64,000 nucleotides of DNA, from contig JAFEBX010000003.1 of assembly GCA_018242425.1 (NCBI GenBank), positions 1 through 64,000 of the forward strand, read 5' to 3'. This stretch comes from Pseudomonadota bacterium. Lineage in GTDB: Bacteria; Pseudomonadota; Gammaproteobacteria; Xanthomonadales; Xanthomonadaceae. The notes under the pieces are model-generated. The model saw only the letters and a list, made by a program, of their open reading frames with translations. It did not search any database and was not told the DNA's origin. This document shows positions 1-8,607 of the stretch, piece after piece. Made by a program: the position numbers and the translations under genes. The stretch's first letter is position 1; the number at the start of each line of letters is the position of its first letter.

Positions 1-401
1 AGCGTCACGCCCGCCGGCAACGTATCCACCAGCGCCGCGCTCAGCGTCGCCGCCGTCGCGTTGTTGTTGTTCAGCGTGATCGTCAGGACGCTCGTGCCAC
101 CCGCCGTGATCGTCGACGGCGCAAATGCCTTCGTCACACTCGGGGCCACCAGCACCGTATCAGTATCTTTGGCGATGCAGGTTCCGTTGGCCGTGGCGGA
201 GTCGAATGAAACCGTCGTCCCGGAAGGTGCCGACCCTGCCGTGCAACTGTTGCCGGAATTGATGATCGTGCCACTAGTCGGCGGCTGGATAGTCGCGGTA
301 TTGGTCACCTGCGCTTGCGCAGTGAACGCGGCCAGCAGCAAAAGCCCCGTGGCGCCCATGCGGCTGCCAACATGCATTGCACGCACCATCTTCCCGATCA
401 T
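1..401 (-). CDS. DUF11-type repeat exported protein, N-terminal fragment
   Basis: Only the first ~133 residues are in the window; the reading frame runs off the left edge. ATG at 401 is chosen because AGGGA lies just upstream; an in-frame ATG at 425 is possible. A hydrophobic stretch (residues ~16-31, GATGLLLLAAFTAQAQ) ends in a likely signal peptidase site (AQA|Q). The mature part shows the pattern V-TKAFAPS, then TAGGTSVLTITLNNNN and VDTLPAGVTL. This is the beta-sandwich repeat seen in DUF11/DUF7933 surface proteins, which usually carry many copies. It is probably a secreted or outer-surface protein; its function is unknown. No neighbour suggests a pathway. Confidence 0.7.
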   Translation of the reverse strand, partial: MIGKMVRAMHVGSRMGATGLLLLAAFTAQAQVTNTATIQPPTSGTIINSGNSCTAGSAPSGTTVSFDSATANGTCIAKDTDTVLVAPSVTKAFAPSTITAGGTSVLTITLNNNNATAATLSAALVDTLPAGVT

Positions 402-892
402 TCCATTCCCTGTCGCGTACTGCATGCTTATCGTCCTGTTGCCGTGGTGGCGCGACCAAGCCTGGAAGCCGCTGCTTTGCCTTTGGGATGAGTGGGGGTT
501 GTCGCGCTTGTATGCAGCACGACGAAAGGGCCACCATTCGGTGACCCACATGTGCACAGCGCGGTATGCGCATCCATTCGAATAAACAAGTCCCCGCCCC
601 CCCTGTAGCGCCGACTAGCAGCATTGCTGCTGCTTGGCTACTGGTAATTATCGCAGTCCCGGCACGCGCGGAGCATCACCCAACCATCACATTTCTGAGC
701 AATTTATTTGTTCAGCGCAACAAATTGCGGTGCTGGTCACAAATTCACGTCTTGTCCGCTCAGCGCAGACAACACCGCCGTCGCGGACACGTACGCCCAG
801 CACGCACGTTATTTATTTCTGGTGCTTCTCGACTGACTGCAAGAAGGCGCGAACAAACCACGTTCCCCCTGCCTGTGGGAAACTTCATTCAA
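402..892. other. intergenic region upstream of the DUF11-type gene
   Basis: This stretch of 490 bases has no convincing gene; the short open frames in it have no family resemblance. It is more AT-rich than its surroundings around 690-830. It contains an inverted repeat, GCAATTT (699-705) with AAATTGC (722-728). It presumably holds the promoter and leader of the leftward DUF11-type gene, but I see no clear -35/-10 pair. Confidence 0.4.
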
Positions 893-968
893 TGGTGGGT
901 CGTGATGGATTCGAACCATCGACCAGCGGATTAAAAGTCCGATGCTCTACCGACTGAGCTAACGACCC
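893..968 (-). tRNA. tRNA-Lys (anticodon TTT)
   Basis: Read on the minus strand it begins GGGTCGTTAGCTCAGTCGG and ends with an encoded CCA. The seven-base acceptor arms GGGTCGT/ACGACCC pair perfectly. The D-arm (GCTC/GAGC), the anticodon loop CTTTTAA (anticodon TTT) on a GGA/TCC-ended stem, and the T-loop GTTCGAATC are all canonical. The length is 76 bases with CCA. It lies just downstream of queC on the same strand. Confidence 0.97.
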
Positions 969-1010
969 GGTCACAGCCCGGCATTGCACCGGGTCGCGTA
1001 TTGTAGCGAA

Positions 1011-1706
1011 TCAGCGATAGCGGGTGGGATCGGCCAGCCCGGCATCGGCGAACCCGCGCGCGCGCAACAGGCAGGCATCGCAATGGCCGCAGGCACGGCC
1101 GGCGGCATCGGCCTGGTAACAACTGACCGTCTGGGCGAAATCGACCCCCAGCCGCTCGCCCTCGCGGGCGATATCGGCCTTGCTCATCCGCATCAGCGGG
1201 GCGTGGACGCGGAAGCGCGTTCCCTCGACACCGGCGCGGGTGGCGAGGTTGGCCAGCGCTTCGAACGCGGCGATGAATTCCGGTCGGCAATCGGGATATC
1301 CGGAATAATCGACGGCATTGACGCCGCAGAAGATGTCCCGCGCCCCCAGCACTTCCGCCCAGCCCAGCGCCGCCGACAGCATCAGCGTGTTGCGCGCCGG
1401 CACATAGGTGACCGGGATGTCGCCGCTGCCGATCTCGTGGCCGTCGGCGTCGGTCGGAACCTCGAACGTCTCGCTGGTCAGCGCCGAACCGCCGATGGTG
1501 CGCAGGTCGATCTCCACCGTCTTGTGCTCAACCGCACCGAGCATCGTCGCGACGCGTTGCGCGGCTTCCAGTTCGGAAAGATGGCGCTGCCCGTAGCGCA
1601 CGCTCATCGCATGCGCGGCGAATCCCTGTTCGCGCGCAATCGCAAGCACGACCGCGGAATCCATGCCGCCGGAAACAAGTACCACTGCAGGTGTCGTCAT
1701 CTTCAT
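1011..1706 (-). CDS. queC: 7-cyano-7-deazaguanine synthase QueC
   Basis: QueC converts 7-carboxy-7-deazaguanine to preQ0 using ATP and ammonia in the queuosine pathway; it is cytosolic. The protein is 231 residues from the ATG at 1706, which lies five bases after the queE stop codon. The PP-loop ATPase motif SGGMDS is at residues ~12-17. A C-terminal four-cysteine zinc site is visible (C-x8-C-x2-C-x2-C, ending [11 protein letters not shown]). It is translated directly after queE, so the two consecutive pathway enzymes are coupled. A slightly later ATG at 1700 is an alternative start. Confidence 0.97.
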   Translation of the reverse strand: MKMTTPAVVLVSGGMDSAVVLAIAREQGFAAHAMSVRYGQRHLSELEAAQRVATMLGAVEHKTVEIDLRTIGGSALTSETFEVPTDADGHEIGSGDIPVTYVPARNTLMLSAALGWAEVLGARDIFCGVNAVDYSGYPDCRPEFIAAFEALANLATRAGVEGTRFRVHAPLMRMSKADIAREGERLGVDFAQTVSCYQADAAGRACGHCDACLLRARGFADAGLADPTRYR

Positions 1707-1711
1707 TGCTG

Positions 1712-2401
1712 TCAACGTCCGGGCTCCTCGCCCCACAGTTGTTTGTGCAATTGCATCTGGAAACGCACCGGCACATGTTCGGCGACGATCCAGTCGGCGA
1801 GCTGGCGCGGCGCCACCTGTCCGTGGCTGGGCGAGAACAGTACGTCGCAGCGTTCGTTCAATGCGTGCTTCGAGACAACATCGCGCGACCAGTCGAAATC
1901 CTCGCGCGAACAGATCACGAACTTGACCTGGTCATGCGGCGTCAGCAAGGCGATGTTTTCCATGCGATTGCGTTCGACTTCACCGGAACCCGGCGTCTTG
2001 ATGTCGACCACGCGCGACACCCGCGTATCCACGTCGCCAATATCGATCGCGCCGGATGTTTCCAGCGACACGACCAACCCCAGGTCGCACAGCTTCTTCA
2101 ACAGTTGCACGCAGCGTTTCTGCGCCAACGGTTCGCCACCGGTCACGCAGACGTGGCGCACGCCATGGCCGGCCACCGTCGCGACGATGTCATCGATATC
2201 CATCCATTCGCCGCCGTGGAAGGCATAGGCGGTATCGCAATACAGGCAGCGCAGCGGGCAGCCGGTGAGGCGCACGAACACCGTCGGCCAGCCGGCATCG
2301 CGGGCTTCGCCTTGCAGGGACAGGAAGATTTCGGTGATCCGGAGCCGCTCGGAAACGGGTTCCGGAGCGGTCTCGGCCGCTGGGGTCGCGACGGCATTCA
2401 T
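1712..2401 (-). CDS. queE: 7-carboxy-7-deazaguanine synthase QueE
   Basis: QueE is the radical SAM enzyme that contracts 6-carboxytetrahydropterin to 7-carboxy-7-deazaguanine. The cluster-binding motif C-x3-C-x2-C is visible in [11 protein letters not shown] (residues ~48-58). It follows a short substrate-binding stretch, [19 protein letters not shown]. The glycine-rich SAM-contact motif VTGGEPL follows. The length of 229 residues is normal. It sits between cpoB (nine-base gap) and queC, at the 3' end of the tol-pal gene run, an arrangement familiar in gammaproteobacteria. Confidence 0.97.
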   Translation of the reverse strand: MNAVATPAAETAPEPVSERLRITEIFLSLQGEARDAGWPTVFVRLTGCPLRCLYCDTAYAFHGGEWMDIDDIVATVAGHGVRHVCVTGGEPLAQKRCVQLLKKLCDLGLVVSLETSGAIDIGDVDTRVSRVVDIKTPGSGEVERNRMENIALLTPHDQVKFVICSREDFDWSRDVVSKHALNERCDVLFSPSHGQVAPRQLADWIVAEHVPVRFQMQLHKQLWGEEPGR

Positions 2402-2410
2402 GCCGCCATT

Positions 2411-3100
2411 TTACCTTGCGGCGGGCTTCTTCTGCGGAGTTGGCTGCTTCAGCGCCTGCTGCGACATGCGCAGCTTCAGCGCGGCATCGGCGGCCTTGGG
2501 ATGGGTCGGATAGGTATCGACCACCTGCTTGAACTGCGTCGCCGCCATCTCGTAATTGCCGGTGGCGTAGTAGCTTTCGCCCAGCCAGTAGCGCGCGTTG
2601 GGGATCAACGTGCTCCGGGGCCAGCGATCGATGAAAGCCTTGAAGCCGCGCGAGGACTTGACGTAATCGCCGGCCTTCAACGCCTTGAACGCGGCGTCGT
2701 AATCGGCGCGGTCGTTGCCATTCGATACCGCCGCCGATACCTCCGCAGGCGCACCGGCCTCCGGCTGCACGGGCTGCTGGGCAGGTACGCCCGCATCGTT
2801 GCCGCCCGCAGGCTTGTTGCCGCCCTCGAGGCGATTCAGGCGGCCATCGATATCGAGATACTGATTGCGTCCGGCTTCCTTCTGCTGGTTGAGCTGCTGC
2901 TGCAGCTCTTCCACCTGGCCGCGCAGGTTGCGCACCTCCTCCTTGAGCGCATTGATCTGGTTCAGCGTTTCCAGCTTGTCGCTGTTGTCGGCGGCATGCG
3001 CTTCCAGCGCATCGACGCGTTCGGCGAGGCTGGCCCGCTGTGCCAGCGCAGGCACGGCGGGCAGCATCAGCGCAAACACCAGTGCGGGAAGAATGCGCAT
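2411..3100 (-). CDS. cpoB: Cell division coordinator CpoB (YbgF), apparently lacking the last TPR
   Basis: CpoB is the periplasmic partner of TolA that coordinates peptidoglycan synthesis with outer-membrane constriction. The ATG at 3100 starts a signal peptide (MRILPALVFALMLPAVPALA). A coiled coil for trimerisation follows (residues ~25-80), then a Pro/Ala-rich linker and TPR repeats beginning at YDAAFKALKAGDY (~residue 133). The last repeat of the family (about 35 residues, as in the E. coli protein) is missing. The protein ends ALKQPTPQKKPAAR directly after the second repeat, ten bases before queE. The length is 229 residues against about 260 in E. coli. Confidence 0.9.
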   Translation of the reverse strand: MRILPALVFALMLPAVPALAQRASLAERVDALEAHAADNSDKLETLNQINALKEEVRNLRGQVEELQQQLNQQKEAGRNQYLDIDGRLNRLEGGNKPAGGNDAGVPAQQPVQPEAGAPAEVSAAVSNGNDRADYDAAFKALKAGDYVKSSRGFKAFIDRWPRSTLIPNARYWLGESYYATGNYEMAATQFKQVVDTYPTHPKAADAALKLRMSQQALKQPTPQKKPAAR

Positions 3101-3108
3101 GATCGTGC

Positions 3109-3648
3109 TCAGGGCGTGGTGTAGTTGATGTCCACGCGGCGATTCTTCTGCCAGCATGCTTCATCGGACTCACGGCATTCCGGGCGTTCCTCGCCGTAGC
3201 TCACCACGCTGATCTGGCCGCCGCTGGCGCCCATCGCCTGCATCGCCGAGGACACGCTGCGGGCGCGACGCTCGCCCAGCGCGAGGTTGTATTCACGGCT
3301 GCCGCGTTCGTCGGTATTGCCTTCCAGGCGCATGCGCGCCGACGGGCGATCACGCAGGTACTTGGCGTGGCAGCTGATCGATGCCTGGAATTCCGGCTTG
3401 GTGGTGTCGGAATCGTAGTCGAAGTAGACCGAGCGATTCTTCAGGCAAGCGTCCCGGTCGAGGTCATCGGGACCGTAGGCGCCGGCGATCGGCGCGGTGG
3501 AGACGCCGGTGTCGGCCTTGTTGCCGGCATTGTTCTGGGCGCCGGAATCGACCACCGGCGGCGGTGGCGTGTCCTTGGTCTTGGTGGAACAGGCAACGAT
3601 CATGCCCGAACAGGCAAGGGCGATCACGACGGCACGCAGGTTGTTCAT
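3109..3648 (-). CDS. pal: Peptidoglycan-associated lipoprotein Pal
   Basis: Pal is the outer-membrane lipoprotein that binds peptidoglycan and TolB. The ATG at 3648 has AAGGAG nine bases upstream. A lipoprotein signal ends at the lipobox MIVAC (Cys ~20). A disordered Pro/Asn linker precedes an OmpA-like domain starting at SVYFDYDSD. The peptidoglycan-binding signature is present (GNTDERGSREYNLALGERRA). The length of 179 residues is normal. It lies between tolB and cpoB on the same strand with short gaps, so one operon is likely. Confidence 0.97.
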   Translation of the reverse strand: MNNLRAVVIALACSGMIVACSTKTKDTPPPPVVDSGAQNNAGNKADTGVSTAPIAGAYGPDDLDRDACLKNRSVYFDYDSDTTKPEFQASISCHAKYLRDRPSARMRLEGNTDERGSREYNLALGERRARSVSSAMQAMGASGGQISVVSYGEERPECRESDEACWQKNRRVDINYTTP

Positions 3649-3686
3649 TGTCGACTCCTTCGGGGACTGCAGTTTCAAAGCGGAAA

Positions 3687-4964
3687 TCACGGATTGTTGC
3701 GATACGGCGACCACGCCGGGTCCTGGGCGTTGCCGTCGGTGTCGATGCGTTCGCGCACGCGGCCATCCGACGACACCACATGGATCACGCTGCGGCTGCC
3801 TTCATGGGCGTCGTACATCACCATGCTGCCATTCGGCGCCACGCTCGGCGATTCGTCCAGCGATCCCGGCGACACCGAGGTCCACTGGCCCGGTCCGCTG
3901 CGGGTATCGAACACCGCGATGCGATAGTTGCCGCCATTGCCCTGCGTCACCGCCATCACCTTGCCGTCGAGCGAGAACGCGGCATCGGCGTTGTAATCGC
4001 CCTGGAAGGTGACGCGGCTGGCGCCGCCGCCGGAAGCGGACGTCTTGTAGATCTGCGGGCGTCCGCCGCGATCCGATGTGAAATAGATGCCCGACGACGT
4101 CCACGCCGCGCTGGTGTCGATGCCCAGCTGGTGGGTCACGCGCGTCGGTGCACCGCCGCTGGCCGGCAGCGTGTAGATCTCGGGATTGCCGTCGCGCGAC
4201 AGCGTCACCGCCAGGCGCGCGCCATCCGGCGAGAACGACGGGCTGGCATTGAGTCCTGCAAACGATGCAACCGTGGTGTCGCCGCCGGACAGGCTGCGCA
4301 CCTTCACCGTGGAATTGCCGTTGGCGAAACTGACGTACGCGATGCGACGGCCGTCCGGGCTCCACGTCGGCGACATGATCGGCGCGTTGGCGGTTTCCAG
4401 CACGCGCGCATTGTGGCCATCGGCGTCGGCGACGACGAGGCTGTAGGTGGCGCGCTTGCCGAGGCCGGACACGCGCACGTAGGCCATGCGCGTCCAGAAC
4501 GCACCACGCACGTTCAACACCTTCTGGTAGATGTCGTCGGCGATCTGGTGGGCGATGTCGCGCGCCGCGCTGGCCGGGCCGCTCTTGGCGAAACCGAGCA
4601 GGCGCTGCTTGTGCACGGCGTCGTACAACTCGTATTCGACGCGCATCGATGCGCCATTGCTGACGCGACCGATCAGCACCAACCCCTGCCCCGCGGCCTG
4701 CCACACCGGCAGATGCAGTTCGGCTGCAGTGCTCGGCTTCTCGGGCATGGCCGATTCCGGCATCGCCTTGAACTGGCCGGAACGCTGCAGATCGGCGCGG
4801 ATCACCGCGGCAATGTCGTTCTCGCCAGGCGCACTGCCCGCGAACGGCACCACGGCGATCGGCTGGGCGGCATCGCGACCGCCGATCACGTCGACCTGCG
4901 GGCTGGACTGCGCGAAGGCCGCGCCGGAAAGCATGAAGATTGAAATCGCGAAGAAGAATCGCAT
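3687..4964 (-). CDS. tolB: Tol-Pal system protein TolB
   Basis: TolB is the periplasmic beta-propeller that links TolA to Pal. It has 425 residues: a signal peptide (ends SGAAFA|QSS), an N-terminal TolB domain (residues ~20-150), then six WD40/PD40-type blades from about residue 190. The blades repeat the motif SPTWSPDGRRIAYVS and close relatives such as SPSFSPDGARLAVTLS. It is followed after 38 bases by pal and preceded by tolA, as in the canonical order tolQRAB-pal. Confidence 0.97.
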   Translation of the reverse strand: MRFFFAISIFMLSGAAFAQSSPQVDVIGGRDAAQPIAVVPFAGSAPGENDIAAVIRADLQRSGQFKAMPESAMPEKPSTAAELHLPVWQAAGQGLVLIGRVSNGASMRVEYELYDAVHKQRLLGFAKSGPASAARDIAHQIADDIYQKVLNVRGAFWTRMAYVRVSGLGKRATYSLVVADADGHNARVLETANAPIMSPTWSPDGRRIAYVSFANGNSTVKVRSLSGGDTTVASFAGLNASPSFSPDGARLAVTLSRDGNPEIYTLPASGGAPTRVTHQLGIDTSAAWTSSGIYFTSDRGGRPQIYKTSASGGGASRVTFQGDYNADAAFSLDGKVMAVTQGNGGNYRIAVFDTRSGPGQWTSVSPGSLDESPSVAPNGSMVMYDAHEGSRSVIHVVSSDGRVRERIDTDGNAQDPAWSPYRNNP

Positions 4965-5053
4965 CAGGGGGGAGTTCTGCGTTGGGATGCGTCCGACTAG
5001 GGTAAACGCGGAGGCGTCATTTAGCTGAATGCCGGTTCACCGTGGGTGCGCGC

Positions 5054-5935
5054 CTACCGCGATGGCCGGAAATTCGCAGTGAAATCACGCGAGTAGACGT
5101 CTTCATAGCCCTTGAACGGCAACGGACTGGCATCGCGCACGGCCTTCTCGACGCTGCGCTTGGCCTCATCGGAATACGGACAACCCGGCAGCACGGTGGC
5201 GGCAATGACCTCGCCACCGGGGATGATGCGGATATGGATCGGGCACTCCTGCCCCGGCGAAATATCGTCGGGGCGCAGCCATTTCGCCTCGATCGCCCGG
5301 CCTACGGCATCCAGCCATTTCTGCTGGCCGCTATTGCGGCTCTTGCCGGCACCCACGCCCGCCCGCGCCGATGTCGGGCTGCGTGCGCCATCGGACACGC
5401 CTGCGTCTGCCACCTGCAATGCGCGCTGCTTGGCCAGGTTGGTCGCCTTCGCCAGGCGAGCGGCTTCCGCTGCGGCACGCGCGGCGAGATCGGACTCGGC
5501 GCTTTTTTTGCTGGGCTCGGGCGTCGGCACTTTCTTGCCCATGTCCACCGGCGCCGGTTCGGGTTTCGGTGGAGTCGTCTTGATCGGTGGTTGCGGACGT
5601 GCGGGCGCCGGTTTCTCCGCAGGCGCCTGCTTTGCGGCTGGGGGCGGCGTGGCTTCGACCGGCGTTTCCGTGGGCTTCGGCAATTCCTGCGGAGCTTCGA
5701 CCGGCTGCGGCAGCGGCTGCACCTCTGCCTTCGGTTCACCCAGCAAGGCGCGGCGCGCTTTCGCGGAGAGATCGTTGACCGACGCGATATCCGTCTGCAA
5801 TGCGCCATCACCGCCGGCATCACCACCCTGCTGGCTGACGCGATGAAGGCCGAACAACAGCAGTCCGATCAGGAATGCGTGCAGCAGGATCGCGTATCCG
5901 GTCCCGCGCGCGGCAGCGGCGCGCTGCTCCTTCAC
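5054..5935 (-). CDS. tolA: Cell envelope integrity protein TolA
   Basis: TolA is an inner-membrane-anchored protein that spans the periplasm and connects TolQR to TolB, Pal and CpoB. It starts at GTG 5935, overlapping the tolR stop by four bases (GTGA). One membrane helix lies at residues ~13-32 (GYAILLHAFLIGLLLFGLH). A Pro/Lys/Glu-rich and Ala-rich rod (~60-190) leads to the C-terminal TolA domain, which holds CPIHIRIIPGGEV and a second cysteine (LPGCPYS), likely a disulfide pair. The length of 293 residues is on the short side because the helical rod is reduced. Confidence 0.95.
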   Translation of the reverse strand: MKEQRAAAARGTGYAILLHAFLIGLLLFGLHRVSQQGGDAGGDGALQTDIASVNDLSAKARRALLGEPKAEVQPLPQPVEAPQELPKPTETPVEATPPPAAKQAPAEKPAPARPQPPIKTTPPKPEPAPVDMGKKVPTPEPSKKSAESDLAARAAAEAARLAKATNLAKQRALQVADAGVSDGARSPTSARAGVGAGKSRNSGQQKWLDAVGRAIEAKWLRPDDISPGQECPIHIRIIPGGEVIAATVLPGCPYSDEAKRSVEKAVRDASPLPFKGYEDVYSRDFTANFRPSR

Positions 5936-6375
5936 TTTGCGGACGCTCCGCTCGGCATGCTCATCAATCCGGCACGCGGCACATGCGCCTCCGTTTGCAG
6001 CAGGCTCAACACGTCATAGACGGTCTGGTACGAAGCCTTGCCATCCCCGGCCACGTAGACCGGTGCTTTCGGGTGCGCGGCGACAAAGGCCTGCACCCGC
6101 TGGACCACCTCGTCGCGCGATGATGGCGTGCGGGTGCCGTCGATGGTGAGCGACAGCGCGCCTTCGGCATCAACGCTGACGATCGCGGGCTCGACATCGA
6201 CCTGGATCGATTGCGCGCTGCTCTGCGGCAGGTCGACATCGACGCCGAGATTGAGCAACGGCGCGGTGGCCATGAAGATGATCAACAGCACCAGCATGAC
6301 GTCGATGTAGGGCACGACGTTGATTTCCGACTTCAGCCGGTGCTTGCGTCGCCGCGATGTGTTGCGTGCAGCCAT
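5932..6375 (-). CDS. tolR: Tol-Pal system protein TolR
   Basis: TolR is an ExbD/TolR family proton-channel subunit with one membrane helix and a periplasmic domain. The N-terminus KSEINVVPYIDVMLVLLIIF contains the conserved membrane aspartate of the proton path (D in YIDVMLVLL). The periplasmic part contains the family pattern VYVAGDGKASYQTVYDVL. The length is 147 residues. It starts one base after the tolQ stop and overlaps tolA, consistent with tightly coupled translation of the motor complex. Confidence 0.97.
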   Translation of the reverse strand: MAARNTSRRRKHRLKSEINVVPYIDVMLVLLIIFMATAPLLNLGVDVDLPQSSAQSIQVDVEPAIVSVDAEGALSLTIDGTRTPSSRDEVVQRVQAFVAAHPKAPVYVAGDGKASYQTVYDVLSLLQTEAHVPRAGLMSMPSGASAK

Positions 6376-6376
6376 G

Positions 6377-7099
6377 TCAGCGTGCGTCGGGCAACGGCGA
6401 CCAGCGTTGCAGGATCGACGAGAACTCTTCCGAGAACGCGTCGTAGCGCGATGCCAGGCGATCGACGCGGGTGGCGAGGCGGTTGTAGGCCCACACCGCC
6501 GGGATCGCCGCGAACAGGCCCATCGCCGTCGCGATCAGTGCTTCCGAGATGCCGGGCGCGACGGTGGCGATCGTCGCCTGCTTCAAGTTGGCGAGGCCCT
6601 GGAACGAAATCATGATGCCCCACACCGTGCCGAACAGGCCGATGTAAGGACTGATCGAACCGGTATTGGCGAGGAATTCGAGGTTGTGCTCGAGGCTGTC
6701 GAGTTCACGCGCGGTGGCGGCGCGCATCGCGCGTTGCGCGCCTTCCAGCTGCAGGCGGCTGTCCGCGCCGCGCATCTGGGTGACGCGATGGAACTCGCGC
6801 ATGCCGGCGTCGAAGATCGCTTCCATGCCGTCGATGCCGCCGTTCTTGCCGGCGCGCGCATGCAGGTCGCCGAGCTGCGCGCCCGACCAGAAGCGCTCCT
6901 CGAAATCGGCGGCTTCGCGCTCGGCGGCGCCCAGTTGCGCGCGCTTGCGGAAGATGATCGCCCACGACGCCACCGAGACCACCAGCAGGATGGCCATCAC
7001 CAGTTGCACCGGCAGCGAAGCGTGCAGGACCAGTTGCAATGGATTGATATCGGCCGCGGGGATTACGGCCGGCACATCAAGCAACATCGAGGAAACCAT
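6377..7099 (-). CDS. tolQ: Tol-Pal system protein TolQ
   Basis: TolQ is a MotA/TolQ/ExbB proton channel subunit; it forms the inner-membrane motor with TolR. Three hydrophobic segments are visible: LVMAILLVVSVASWAIIF near residue 35, and two around 135-195 that include GSISPYIGLFGTVWGIM and SEALIATAMGLFAAIPAVW. These two helices carry the family's conserved small and polar residues. ATG 7099 shares one base with the ybgC stop (TGATG), so it is preferred over a TTG three bases earlier. The length is 240 residues. Confidence 0.97.
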   Translation of the reverse strand: MVSSMLLDVPAVIPAADINPLQLVLHASLPVQLVMAILLVVSVASWAIIFRKRAQLGAAEREAADFEERFWSGAQLGDLHARAGKNGGIDGMEAIFDAGMREFHRVTQMRGADSRLQLEGAQRAMRAATARELDSLEHNLEFLANTGSISPYIGLFGTVWGIMISFQGLANLKQATIATVAPGISEALIATAMGLFAAIPAVWAYNRLATRVDRLASRYDAFSEEFSSILQRWSPLPDAR

Positions 7100-7545
7100 C
7101 AATCACCTTTGCATTCAAGCGACTTCAATTGTTCGTACAAGGCCGGCGGCAACGGGCATGGCCGGAAGGTTTGCGCCAGCAGTGCCGCAATGCGGACTTC
7201 GCCATCGACCAGCAGCGTTCCATCGCGGCGGATCTCCTGTTTCAGCACCAGCGATGCCCGCCGGCATTCGCGCAATTCCACGCTCACCTGCAACGCATCG
7301 TCGAGGCGAGCGGGCGCACGGAAATCGACCTGCATCGCCCGCACCACGAAAACCAGGCCGTCGCGCTCGCGCAACAGTTCCTGGCCGTGGCCGGTGGCGC
7401 GCATCCATTCGCTGCGCGCGCGTTCCATGAAGGCCAGGTACTGGGCGTGGTACACGACGCCACCGGCATCGGTATCCTCCCAGTACACCCGCACCGGCCA
7501 CTGGAAGACAAGCCCTGCGGCGCCGGCGGTTGGGCCTGCGTTCAA
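7099..7545 (-). CDS. ybgC: Tol-Pal-associated acyl-CoA thioesterase YbgC
   Basis: YbgC is a hotdog-fold thioesterase of the 4-hydroxybenzoyl-CoA thioesterase type, encoded first in most tol-pal operons. The signature [19 protein letters not shown] contains the catalytic aspartate. The length of 148 residues is typical. The best start is TTG 7545, which overlaps the ruvB stop (TTGA) and has GGGGA upstream. It places the start a few residues before [11 protein letters not shown], matching the E. coli protein length. Its substrate is thought to be an acyl-CoA or acyl carrier protein thioester; the link to Tol function is unclear. Confidence 0.94.
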   Translation of the reverse strand: MNAGPTAGAAGLVFQWPVRVYWEDTDAGGVVYHAQYLAFMERARSEWMRATGHGQELLRERDGLVFVVRAMQVDFRAPARLDDALQVSVELRECRRASLVLKQEIRRDGTLLVDGEVRIAALLAQTFRPCPLPPALYEQLKSLECKGD

Positions 7546-8576
7546 ATCAGGTTCCCCGATTCCCCGGCTCCGGCACCACCGCGCGGCTTCAGGCCGAGAT
7601 GGCGCCAGGCCTTGTGGGTGGCCATGCGTCCCCGCGCGGTTCGCACGAGGAATCCCTGCTGGATCAGGTAGGGCTCGATCACGTCTTCGAGCGTACCGCG
7701 TTCCTCGCTGAGTGCCGCGGCCAGCGATTCGACGCCGACCGGGCCGCCGTCGAAATTCTCGATGATGAGGTTGAGCAGGCGGCGATCGAGCTCATCGAAA
7801 CCTTCCGGATCGACCTTGAGCATCTGCATCGCGGCCTGCGCGCTGGCATGGTCGATGCGTCCGTCCGCGCGCACCTGCGCGTAGTCGCGCACGCGCCGCA
7901 GCAGGCGATTGGCAATGCGCGGCGTCCCGCGCGAACGGCGGGCGATCTCGGCGGCGCCCTCGTGTTCGCAATGGATGCCCAGGATCTGCGCCGAACGCAC
8001 CACGATCTGGGTCAATTCGGCGGTGCTGTAGAACTCGAGGCGCTGGACGATGCCGAAGCGATCACGCAGCGGCGCGGTCAACAGGCCTGCGCGCGTGGTC
8101 GCGCCAACCAGCGTGAACGGCGGCAGGTCGAGCTTGATCGAGCGCGCGGCCGGGCCTTCGCCGATCATGATGTCGATCTGGAAATCCTCCATCGCCGGAT
8201 ACAGCACCTCCTCCACCACGGGAGACAGGCGATGGATCTCGTCGATGAACAGCACGTCATGCGGCTGCAGGTTGGTGAGCAGCGCGGCGAGATCGCCGGC
8301 ACGCTCGATCACCGGACCGCTGGTGACGCGCAGGTTGACCCCGAGTTCGTTGGCGATGACGTGCGACAACGTGGTCTTGCCGAGTCCGGGTGGCCCGAAG
8401 ATCAACACATGGTCGAGCGCCTCGCCGCGGCCGCGGGCGGCGTCGATGTAGATCTGCATCTGCTCGCGCACCTGCTGCTGGCCGAGGTAGTCGGCCAGGC
8501 GGCGCGGGCGGATGCTGGCTTCGCTGGCCTCGTCCTCGCGGGTGGCGCCGGAAGCGATGATGCGGTCTTCGGTCAT
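7542..8576 (-). CDS. ruvB: Holliday junction branch migration helicase RuvB
   Basis: RuvB is the AAA+ motor that drives branch migration with RuvA. It has 344 residues from ATG 8576. Visible motifs are Walker [10 protein letters not shown] (61-69), Walker B VLFIDEIH (~108-115), sensor 1 around LVGATTRAG, the arginine finger region LRDRFG, and the C-terminal winged-helix domain [19 protein letters not shown]. It is separated from ruvA by two kup genes, whereas in many gammaproteobacteria ruvA and ruvB are adjacent. Confidence 0.98.
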   Translation of the reverse strand: MTEDRIIASGATREDEASEASIRPRRLADYLGQQQVREQMQIYIDAARGRGEALDHVLIFGPPGLGKTTLSHVIANELGVNLRVTSGPVIERAGDLAALLTNLQPHDVLFIDEIHRLSPVVEEVLYPAMEDFQIDIMIGEGPAARSIKLDLPPFTLVGATTRAGLLTAPLRDRFGIVQRLEFYSTAELTQIVVRSAQILGIHCEHEGAAEIARRSRGTPRIANRLLRRVRDYAQVRADGRIDHASAQAAMQMLKVDPEGFDELDRRLLNLIIENFDGGPVGVESLAAALSEERGTLEDVIEPYLIQQGFLVRTARGRMATHKAWRHLGLKPRGGAGAGESGNLI

Positions 8577-8607
8577 GCCCCGATTATGAAGGAAAGCGCG
8601 GGGGTGC

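Noticed and set aside
402-520. Possible c-di-GMP (GEMM-I) riboswitch before the DUF11-type gene
   Set aside because: A GGCAAAGCAGCGG stretch on the minus strand resembles part of the motif, but the GGGACGCAAAGC core, GAAA tetraloop and paired arms are not present.
977-993. Hairpin CCCGG-N7-CCGGG between queC and tRNA-Lys as a terminator
   Set aside because: No T run follows on the minus strand and the stem is only five base pairs; it may instead be a processing signal.
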